The translations under genes and the position numbers were made by a program. Shown piece by piece: positions 55,555 through 64,000 of a stretch of DNA of 64,000 nucleotides (position 1 is the first letter of the stretch; every line of letters starts with the position of its first letter). Below the pieces are notes generated by a model. That model was given only the letters and a program-made list of their open reading frames with translations, had not been told where the DNA came from and did not search any database. Source of the DNA: Sciurus carolinensis (lineage: Eukaryota > Chordata > Mammalia > Rodentia > Sciuridae); contig NC_062216.1 in NCBI RefSeq assembly GCF_902686445.1, positions 15,645,084-15,709,083 of the forward strand. Direction: 5' to 3'.

Positions 55555-55785
55555 CACGCCAACCCAGTACGACTGGTGTCCTTGTAAGAAGAGGAGATCT
55601 GGACAAGACCCACACAGCAAGAAGACCTGCCAAGACTCGGAGAAGAGGGTCACCTGCAAGACAAAACGAGAGGCCTCAAACCGACCTGCCCACACCTTGC
55701 TCTTGGAACTCCAGGCTCCAGAGCTGTGACAAGTGTGATGCCTGCTGTTGAAGCCTGCACTATTTTGGTGACCTGAGTTGACTAA
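55555..55785 (+). mobile_element. MLT1-type LTR fragment
   Basis: 'cgactggtgtccttgtaaga', 'agaggagatctggacaag', 'cacaccttgctcttggaact' and 'ccaggctccagagctgtgac' match the middle and end of an MLT1 LTR in sense direction. Confidence 0.65.
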
Positions 55786-56145
55786 GAGTGGCCTTGAGGG
55801 TGACCCTAGTGAGATGTCTATTAGCTGCCCCAGATCTTAGCTTGACTTGGGAGTTGTGCCATGTGGTGGGCATCCGTAGTTCCCAGGTGAGAGAGGATAT
55901 GAGTAGAGAAAATGGGAACACCCATCCCACCTTGAAAGCAGTACTTTCCAGTCTTCCTTTCCTGTGCAAAATCTAGATAAAGACAAAAAACACCATAACT
56001 ACTTTTAGGGGAATAAAACAGATAATTACAATGTGCTGTGTTCTTGCCAATCACTGTGAGTGACTTTTTTGTTTCTGAAGCATTTCCTATACCTCCTCAC
56101 ACTATCCCACACATGCAGTGCATGGAGGTGTGTTATTTATCACCT
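55785..56145. other. Unique non-coding DNA
   Basis: No repeat or gene recognised. Confidence 0.45.
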
Positions 56146-56147
56146 GC

Positions 56148-56349
56148 ATTTTTTGGGGGGTGCCAGGGATTGAGCCCAGGGATACTTAACCACTGAGCCA
56201 CCTCCCCAGCTCTTTTTATTTTTTATTTTGAAACTAGGGTCTCACTAAGTTGCTTAGGGCCTTGCTAATTTGCTGACACTGGTCTCAAACTTATGGTCCT
56301 CCTCCCTCAGCCTCCCAAGCCACTGAATTACAGGCATGTGCCACCATAC
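56148..56349 (-). repeat. B1-ID composite SINE (antisense)
   Basis: Plus strand: a short T-run, the ID complement 'attgagcccagggatactta', 'accactgagccacctcccca', then the B1 complement 'gggtctcactaagttgctta', 'cctccctcagcctcccaagc' and 'attacaggcatgtgccacca'. Both halves are present in the same order as in the two plus-strand copies. Confidence 0.9.
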
Positions 56350-59300
56350 AGAAATTTGAGTCCAGAGAAGGCCCTTGGTGGGCCAAAGTCCTCTTCTCTG
56401 GGAGGACACCATGTAAGAACCCTGTGCTCGGTGATCAGCAGCAGGACCTCCTGTTTCCACCAGGTAACCCTGGAGCAGCTTCCCCTTTCCAAATACTGCC
56501 TCCCTGGCTGCCCCACGCAGGGCGTGCTGGCCTCAGGTAGAAACTTGTGGTTATTTTGCCATAGCAGGACTTAAGAGCAAACCTGCTCCCTTATTTCAGG
56601 CCAGGGTGGGATTGGATTTTCTTGCAGAAACTCCTTGTTCCATTGGGCTCCTCTCTTCTCCTCTTTTAATTTCTTACATTGCTCAAACATCATTTAAGCC
56701 TCTCTTCCCAGTCTTGGTCTTCTGCTCCTGGGTGTTCCTGCCTTCCCTGTTCACCTCCAAGAGGCGTAAGCCCTGACCCACCCCGAATCTGGCCTGCACT
56801 CCCACTGCAGGCTCCAGCCAAAGCCAGCATGTCTCCTTGCTCAGTCTGCTTACTTCAGGATGGGCAGGGGTGGCAGAAGCAGAAGGAAACCTCAGCAGCT
56901 TCACGTTCAGAGTCCAGCCTCGCCCGCAGAGCGGCTGCTGGTACTCTTCCTGAGAGCCCCCAAGGCAAATGTAACTCACCTCCTCCGAAATAAATTTTCT
57001 TGTTACACTACCCAATCCGGGCTAGGTGAGGAATTCTCCCTGTAGTCGAGGGAAGAAACCAGCTGCTGTGTGGAGAGAGTTTCTAAAGAAACCATCACCT
57101 TGACCTTGTTTGGCTAACGGTCACTTCTCCTTTCATCTGGCCTGGTTTCCTTTACAACCCTGCTTGAGCCAACTCTGAGCCAGCCGTGGTGCCTTGTGCA
57201 GGGTTTTTTCCTGATCCTCGACTTCTCTCCAGATAGTGTGAGAAGAGATTTCGGTGTCCCCAGCCCTGTGCAGGCCTTCCACAAAAGAATATTGCTAATC
57301 CGCTGGGGCCTGAAGCCAAGGTTTTAGGATTCTTCCCAAATCCTTTCTTGCTTATGTGTTTTGAAGGGCTATCTAGGCACGCAGTGTGGGTCTGGGTGCA
57401 TTTTGGCTTGGGGGATAATTTCTAAAATCCTGGCCTATGCTAACAACCTGCTTGTACATTTAGGGCTACAGTATTTTGTACAGTGGGTAGCAGATATGGT
57501 CCTCTGGGTTGGGTATACAGAAATGAATAAGACTAAAGTCCTGCTTATGGGGACATTATATCAGGATGAGCAACATAAATTAATAACCTCAATAAAAAAG
57601 GTTTAACAATTTTTCACAAGTGTCTCTTAAAGTTCTGCTTCCTGCCCCAAGGACATCCCTTTCCTCCCCGAGCCTCAGAAAGAGCATTCTGGGGGTGCTC
57701 AGACATGGGTAGTTCAACCCTTCACTTTATAAAGCAGGGACTGAGGCTCAGATTGGGGAGCGGTATGTGGGCGGCGTGTGCTGGGCTCTCAGATGCCGTG
57801 ACTTGGGCACAGCATCAGGGGCCAGCAGAGGCCAGCTGTGCAGCACCAACTCTGGCGGGGTGCGTGCCATGGAGCATGCTCTGTGTTCTTCCCTGGAGCT
57901 TGTGTGGGAAGCTGGGCCTCCATCTGCCTTCCACGCCTCCAAGACCCAGGGCAACACCTCGGGGGCTGCAGGGATGACTCGCTGACCCAGGGGCTCCTGC
58001 ATTCATCAGGGAGAGTCTTCTTCCTCTCACATGCGTCCTGGTCCCTCTGTATGCTACCCAGCCTGGCCAGACCAGCCTGAGTCTTCGGGTCCTGCAACTG
58101 CTCAGGATCTGCAGGTTACATTTAAACTTGCCATCTCATTCCTCATGTCACCTGGGGGAGGCGGGCTGACTTGGCCGATGGGGAAACAGATTCAGCGCCT
58201 GGGGCCCTCGCCCGGTGAGACAGTCTGTGGCCCGCACGTCACTGGGCTCCCTTGCTGAGCTCCCTCCCTCATGCCTCCAGATCGCTTTCTGAACAGCTTG
58301 GTGTGGCCAGCCTGAGCCCCACCCTCTGCACTTATTGGCCATACACATTCCCTCAGCTCCTCAGTGGCCAGGGGCCAGTTCTGAGCAGATGGCAGTGGGC
58401 TCCTGCCGCTCTCCACTCACTTCTCTACAGGGAGATGAGGCTGTAGCTCTCCCTCCAGCCAGCCCGTTCAATTCCCTGCCTTTCCAGTTTGGTGGCCAGA
58501 GGGCCAGAGCGGAAGACGTTTCCAGTTGGCGCAGTTGGCACTGATGCTGAGCGGGCAGCTGTGCTTTGGTTTGCAGTCCTCTGCCCAGGGGGAGGGAGCC
58601 TTGGTCCTTCTCCTGCCCCAGGAAGGCTTGGGCCCATGTGCCATTGTGTCTCAGGCCTGTGTGTGTGGCTGGACTCTTTGCTTTGATCCTACGTCAGACT
58701 CTGGCTTTATTATTTTTCCAAGCATAGTGATTATCCTCCTAATCATGCCAGGAAATGAAAAGCCACAGCCGCTTTCAGCTCGGTGGCCCTGTAGATCGCT
58801 GTTGTATTATGAATGTGAAAGTTGATTGAACCAGGGAAACAATTTGAAAGCAGGGTTTCCAAAGCGACCTTGATAAGAGGAAGCTTTGCTTGTGGTCGGG
58901 GGCAGCTCAAGCCGGCTTAAGCCAGAAGCCAGCAGGCTGGGTGGGGCTGGAGCATCTTGCCCCTGCCCATCCTCTGCAGGTTCCAGGGGCACAGAATGCT
59001 GAAGGTGGGCCAGCCTCAAGCCTCAAGCCTCCTCCAGCCCAGTCCCAGGTGGCACAGATGACGAAGCAGGCTGATACCCTGCAGAGCAGTTCTAACTCTG
59101 CCTCTGCAGAGCTGGTGCTCCCTGTAACTGCTGCTCCTTACTAATGACCTATTTCTGTATTTCTCTTCTCAGGGTTCCTCTTACTCATGTGTATCATGGC
59201 CCCTAGTACTAGGGAGGCACTCAATACATGTTTGGTGAACAATATTACAAATCAATAATAATGTCAAGGAGAATGTTTAAAGACTAGTCTGTGTGTTCTG

Positions 59301-60165
59301 GGTACTTTAAATATTGCAAAAAAAATTTAATCATCATAAGCAATCTTATAGGAGCGTAGGTTTGTTTCTTCTCCGTATGAGACCTTTCCACCCCCCCTTC
59401 TCATTCTCCAGTGATATCTGGACCCTATTTTGCTAAGATCTAATCGCAGGGAAAGTGAGGGATCCTTCATCTGCAGTAGCCTTCTCTGCCCGAGAATTAG
59501 TGCTTGGTTCCCCTTCATTTCCTGTCTCACCTTTTCCACTACTGCCCACTTCCCTTGATGTCCTTTTCCCCACCCCTCACCTCTCCTGGGTGCCAGCCGT
59601 CACCCTGGTGTGCCTCAGCTTCTGATCCACTGGACCTGCTCAAGAGCTCTGCCAACCCCAGCCCCTGTGGGCCCTCAGTCCAGCACGCTGCTCACTGGCT
59701 CTCTCTGCTCTTGGCCTTCTGCCATGAATATCTTTAACTTCATCATTTACCTCCTGCCTCCCCAATTGAATGTCACAAATATTGTTTCCATTGATGACTT
59801 GTTCATTAAAAAAAAAAAAAAAAAAAAAAGGCTTGCTATACTGTGGGCTTGGCCTGGCCTGGCTCAGGTACACAAACAGAAAAAAGCTCAAAGAAGCATC
59901 ATGAAGACCATCCCTCCTCTCAAAGGCACTGCCAGGGACGGAGAGCCTGGCCTTACAGAAACAGTCGTTTTCAGCTGGTGTTGGCTCTGGAAGGGCACAC
60001 ACCATGGCAACTACACCCAGCCTTCTTAAATGTTTTCCTGGTATACAGCAGATGCTTATTTGACCTACTTGCATTGAGCATGTGTTGTCTCCAAGGCTCT
60101 CTAGAGCAGAAAGGAGATTCCTAACCCATAGGAAGTCAAAGGTCTGGCTGAGGCCTGGTACTGGC
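56350..60165. other. Mostly unique, GC-richer DNA
   Basis: L2-like relics lie at about 57480-57570 (antisense) and 59195-59260 (+). A 22-base A-run is at 59808-59829. Many overlapping frames exist because stops are rare in GC-rich DNA; none shows a family signature. 58700-58880 is repeat-free and noted in findings. Confidence 0.45.
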
Positions 60166-60169
60166 TCTT

Positions 60170-60360
60170 CTCCGCCAGGCACTGTTTTCAGTGCTTTACA
60201 GACAGTCCTGTGTGGAGTCCTCACAGCCTGGCAGCAGGCAGATGCTCATATCATCCTGGCCATTTTACAAGTGAGGAAACTGAGGCACAACAGGGGTCAG
60301 GAGATTGCCCTGTGTGGCAGAGCTGGCACTTGAATCTAGACTGCCCAAAGCTGAGGCGCT
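60170..60360 (-). repeat. MIR SINE (antisense)
   Basis: 'ggcactgttttcagtgcttt', 'ggccattttacaagtgagga', 'aactgaggcacaacaggggt' and 'gagctggcacttgaatctag' give a well-preserved MIR complement. Confidence 0.85.
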
Positions 60361-60610
60361 CTGCTGCATTCAAGCTCTCCTGCTGCTTCCGGTGTCAGGT
60401 GTGAGGCGACAGGGCGTGAACAACAGGATGGATGTGCGCATGTGCAGTGCCCAGGCGTTCCTAGGAAAAAGCTCCTGGGAGGCCTCCTGAACCCGGTCAA
60501 CCTGGACTTGGGTCTTTATGGAGGAGTAGGAGGCAAGGGAGGAGCATGCCAGGGAGGAAGAATTCAAACATCAGAGCCATGGTTTCAGAGAGAGAATGTG
60601 CGAGCCAGCT

Positions 60611-60656
60611 TGTGTGCATACGTGTGCATGTGTGCGCGCGTGTGCGTGCGTGTGCA
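60611..60656. repeat. 46-nt alternating pyrimidine-purine run
   Basis: Every dinucleotide in this stretch is TG, CG, CA or TA in register, with several CG steps. Such runs favour left-handed Z-DNA under negative supercoiling. Imperfect continuation reaches about 60685. Confidence 0.9.
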
Positions 60657-60689
60657 GGCATGGGCATGTGTGTGCCTGCGTGCTCCTGC

Positions 60690-62015
60690 AGGAGGTTGAG
60701 GAGGGCACAGGTGTGATCCACCCACTGGTCCTGGTGTTTTTTCAGCAGGAGGTCTGGGAGTGCACACTCTTGCTTAGGGGAACAGCTTCAGTGGGGAGAG
60801 TCCCTGGGCACCTAGGGCATAGGTGCTGGGTGAGGCGCCCCTCTCTAACCCCACCACCAACATGCGGAGTGTGTGCTCTGCTTTCTTCCCATGCCTTTCT
60901 AAATGTGAGCCGCCCGCCGGGCGCAGACTGTCATTCCAGCTTTCTTCAGCTGTCATGGCATTAAGTGTAAAAAACAACAACATATATTTATTTTATGTTA
61001 TTTACAAACTGTAATATTCGGCAGGAAAACAAATTGGGATTTCTGGGTAAAGAGGCGGCAACTGATGTCGGAGTGAGATTTCTCCTCATTCAGATTCACT
61101 GTGTGGTAGCAGATGCCCTTGGAGGAGCTCGAGTGACCTGGTGGCAGGAGGGAAGGTGGGGAGGGACACCAAGTGTGGCTGGGGGGTGGGACTCAGAAGG
61201 CAGAGGTGGGAGTGAAGCCTGCACTGTGGTTTTATCAATATCCAGCCCACGTGGGTCAGGGTCACACCATCTGGTGGACAGAGACTAGCAATGGCGCTGC
61301 TTTCGGTGGTGGTCCTGGGACCCAGGAAGCATCACGTTTCAGCAGCGCATGCGCGTGCTTGCTTGTGTGCGCATGTGCGGTGTTAGGTGGCGCTGCGCGT
61401 GCCTCCTCCCACCTTTCTTCCTGAGGTGTTCTAGGCTTCCTTATTTTTCCCAAATCAAGTAGTGCTCTCACTTTCCAGGTCTCTTGGGTGGGTAAGACAC
61501 CCTTCAGTGGGGTAGGGGGCAAAAAACCCAGAGGCGTGCCAGGGCAGAGGGAAGTGGAGGCTGGGTAGGTCACCTGTGTGCTTATGAAATTGCATGATGG
61601 CAACTCCCAGAGTGGTGGCGTCCTTCTCCTCCCTTAGCAATTGCTCATTTGCCCTGGCGTCCAGGATCTCCTTGGGCACCATGGGCATGGCATGACCTCT
61701 CTCCGTGCTTCTCCCATGCCCAGACACCCCTTCTCACAACACTGGGCTTCCATCCTCGAATAATCTTCAAATCTAGGATGCTCGTGGGAGGCCCTGGAAG
61801 AGAGGCCCTTTATTTCCTCCTGGAATTGTCAGACCAGGGGGCCCACAGCAGCCACGTAGACCCTGAAGAAATACCCTGAGGAAGACTTGAGAAAGGTCCC
61901 AGCAAGTGAAGGTGGCAGCGGAAGGGCAGCATCCTAGTGGCTGGAGCCTCTGGTACAGCCAGGCCTGAAACTTGTCTGTTCTTGAACTGTGCTGTGCCCT
62001 TGGTAAGTGCATAAG
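60690..62015. other. Unique, GC-rich DNA
   Basis: No repeat or gene recognised. An NRF1-like palindrome GCGCATGCGC lies at 61345-61354, with related words at about 61368-61379. Confidence 0.45.
61345..61354. promoter_or_regulatory. NRF1-like palindrome
   Basis: GCGCATGCGC is the core of the NRF1 binding consensus and a perfect palindrome. A single site in an otherwise unannotated stretch is weak evidence of use. Confidence 0.3.
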
Positions 62016-62019
62016 TCAG

Positions 62020-62388
62020 TGTGCTAGTTGTTTTACATTGCTGTGAGAAAATCAGCTTAAAATGAGGAAAGAGTAATTTTGGCTCAGTTTCAGAGAGTTC
62101 AGTGCAAGGTCACTTGACCCTGTTGCCTGTGGGCCTGTGCTGAGGCAGAAGATCATGGCAGAAATGTGTGGTGGAGGAAGCTATCACCTCGTGGCAGCTC
62201 AGAAGCAAGGAGAAAAGAGAGGGCCTGGAGTCCCACGTCCACTTCAAGGGCACACCCCTAATGGCCTACCTCCTCTGATTGGGCCCTAACTCCTAAAGGG
62301 TTCTACCACCTCCTATGGGTGCCATCGACTGGGGACCAGGCCTTCAAAGCATGAGCTTTGGGGGACGTTCCATATAGAAACCATAACA
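62020..62388 (-). mobile_element. MaLR-type LTR (antisense)
   Basis: Plus strand: 'tgtgctagttgttttacatt', 'attttggctcagtttcagag', 'tgaggcagaagatcatggca', 'gggccctaactcctaaaggg' and the end 'atagaaaccataaca'. On the minus strand it is a TG...CA LTR beginning 'tgttatggtttctatatgg'. Related to but distinct from 51490-51860. No internal region. Confidence 0.75.
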
Positions 62389-64000
62389 GTAACAGATTCC
62401 ATTTTTCTCTCTTCTATCACAGTTTGTCATTTGCATTTGTGAAAGAGCACTCTGGGATACAGACCTGACCACAGTCTGGTGAATTGAACAGCAGAGGGGG
62501 GAGGAAGGCTGTGATAGAGGAGGCCGGGAAGATGGGTTCCAACCTGCTGACCTGGGGCTGCTCACGGTGTTATTCAGAAAACCGCCCATCTGCCAAGTTG
62601 AGGCAGGCAGGCCTGGTGTGTGGACCCCTTAAGGTCCTGTCGCTGGCTTAGAGGAGGGGGAAGTGCTAACCAGCAGGAATGCCAGCTGTTCCTTTTATGG
62701 ACCCAGGAAAGAGTATGACTTATCCAAGACCACACCGTGGGCTAATGACGTATTATTTATTGTCACCCTGATGTCACCAGGGTACACAGCTGTTGGGCTG
62801 GGAGACCCACTAATGAGGGTGTTTTTCATAGCAGTGCAGGCAGCAGGGTGTCGGTACCGGGGCTGGGTGTTTGGCGTTAAGCAGAAGGACTCGTGGTCTT
62901 GCAACGGTCCTGTCCAGTCGAAGCCGAGCTCTGGCCCACCTGGGATTCACGTCCAAGCCAGCCACTGGCAGCTCTGTTTTTATCCCGTGGCATTACTGCC
63001 TGCTTCATCTGGGGCAGGGCTCCTCCTCCTGGCCTCCCGTGGTTCCCTCTGAGCTGCAGGTGGAGAAGCTTCATTCGTGGCTAAGTGTGAGGATGGCCAG
63101 ACTGTGGATCTGGAAGGGCACTGGCTGAGGGCTGGCAATCAGGGAGGGCAGGACCAGGCTCAGAGGTCATGAGAGCAGGCTCTGCTTGGAGCAGCTTCCA
63201 TGCCTTAAGTGGCAATACCAACCGTTTGCTGAGTCAATGTCATGGTTATTCACTTAGCATCATTCTCCTGGGGAAGCCAGTCTCCTCCACCCAAGGACTG
63301 TGTTGCCTCTGACCTTCTGAATGAAATGACCACACACACACACACACACTTGGGAAGGTGGCAGACAGTGGCTGAACCCATCCTTTGCCTTCAAGTCTTC
63401 CCACAGTACCAGGAAACCAGCCAGGGAGCTGTGCATTCCGGGGGCAGCAAATTATGCCTCTGGATGTTTGCAAGCCTGTTCTGTTTGGGTGTTTGGCAGG
63501 GCACTTTGCACTGTGCAGACCTCCCTTCTGCCTGTGGAGAAGGTATACGCGCCATGTCTGAAAGACTTGGGGAAGCTGAGGGCACAGCGAGACTGTCACT
63601 CAGGTACCTTGTTATGTCACAGTGCTCCTCCAGGCCTGGGGTCTCAGCAGCAGAGACTGGCTCTGCTGGAATCAGCCTGTCTTTGTGGTTCTCAACTTTG
63701 ACTCCCAGGGTCTTTCTCAGAACTGGGTTGGTTTTCCCAGCTGGGCTCCTTGCAGCTTCCCTGGTCACTGACCAGTCACGCCAGTACTAGTGAGTGGCCC
63801 TCTCTGAGGTCTGGGGTGTAGAGGGGCTGGTGGCAAGAGCTGACAGCATCTGGAGCACATGTGACAGAACACTCCACCCCAGGAAGATTCCTGGGGCCTC
63901 AGGCAGCTCGAAGGCCCCAGGGGAGTGCGGCGGAGCTGGGTGTCACCCTGAGCCAAGTGGCTGCTTGGAGATGCTGGGATGACTCTGCAGAAGCAGCTCC
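62389..64000. other. Unique, GC-rich DNA
   Basis: No repeat recognised except (CA)n at 63331-63349. The 182-codon frame 63242-63790 (+) crosses the CA run and has no family signature; frames on the minus strand overlap it. No exon is supported. Confidence 0.45.
63331..63349. repeat. (CA)n microsatellite
   Basis: A CA run of about 19 bases. Confidence 0.95.

Noticed and set aside
59640..60224. 194-codon open frame on the minus strand, the longest in the window
   Set aside because: It runs through the 22-base A-run at 59808-59829 (giving a Phe run) and part of an antisense MIR, has no family signature and no splice structure; it is an accident of GC-rich DNA.
63242..63790. 182-codon plus-strand frame
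   Set aside because: Crosses a (CA)n microsatellite, composition matches non-coding GC-rich DNA, no recognisable domain, and overlapping frames of similar length exist on the other strand.
1..64000. CRISPR arrays, operons, bacterial promoters, phage or insertion sequences
   Set aside because: No regularly spaced repeats and no bacterial gene organisation; the repeats identify nuclear mammalian DNA.

Overview
This window is nuclear DNA from a placental mammal, most likely a squirrel-family rodent (Sciuridae: marmot, ground squirrel or relative). The evidence is the repeats. There are composite SINEs that join a 7SL-type B1 head to a tRNA-type ID tail (32835-33050, 43207-43402, 56148-56349), single ID elements, L1 elements with several distinct rodent-like 3' ends, and two copies of one MaLR-type LTR, on a background of older placental repeats (MIR, L2, MER5A, MER20, MLT1, Tigger-like). 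Family names come from recognition by eye, not from a library search.

I recognise no functional protein-coding exon, rRNA, functional tRNA or other conserved ncRNA. The open frames are short, lack family signatures, and mostly lie in repeats or antisense to them. The only clear protein-coding sequence is decayed L1 ORF1 and ORF2. The window is therefore intergenic or intronic, and the sequence does not show which gene it belongs to.

Layout. 0-9 kb: unique DNA with MIRs, MER5A and an old antisense L1 (3325-4215). 9-23 kb: mixed old repeats: MLT1 LTRs, an L1 remnant, a MaLR LTR (13778-14192), a Tigger-like inverted-repeat element (14357-14573), another antisense L1 (17095-18060), and an LTR pair at 20255-21150. 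22.8-23.8 kb: an ancient L1 with its 5' part inverted, which matches twin priming. 24.4-24.86 kb: a CpG-dense stretch ending in AATAAA and a 29-A run. 26.2-32.8 kb: an L1-rich block with a nearly complete but dead antisense L1. 33-43 kb: unique DNA with an L1 insertion that has a perfect 18-bp target duplication (34840-35084), a MaLR LTR with a 5-bp duplication (36957-37385), a second copy of the 13.8-kb LTR (39360-39790) and a Tigger-like fragment. 43.4-45.9 kb: very AT-rich, decayed L1-like DNA, followed by MER20. 47-55 kb: mostly unique. 55-64 kb: more GC-rich, few repeats, a 46-nt strictly alternating pyrimidine-purine run and an NRF1-like palindrome.

No genes act together here. I found no new biological system. 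The best items for follow-up are the CpG/poly(A) segment, the inverted L1, the ID-tail/(AT)n insertion and several repeat-free blocks that could be conserved regulatory DNA.
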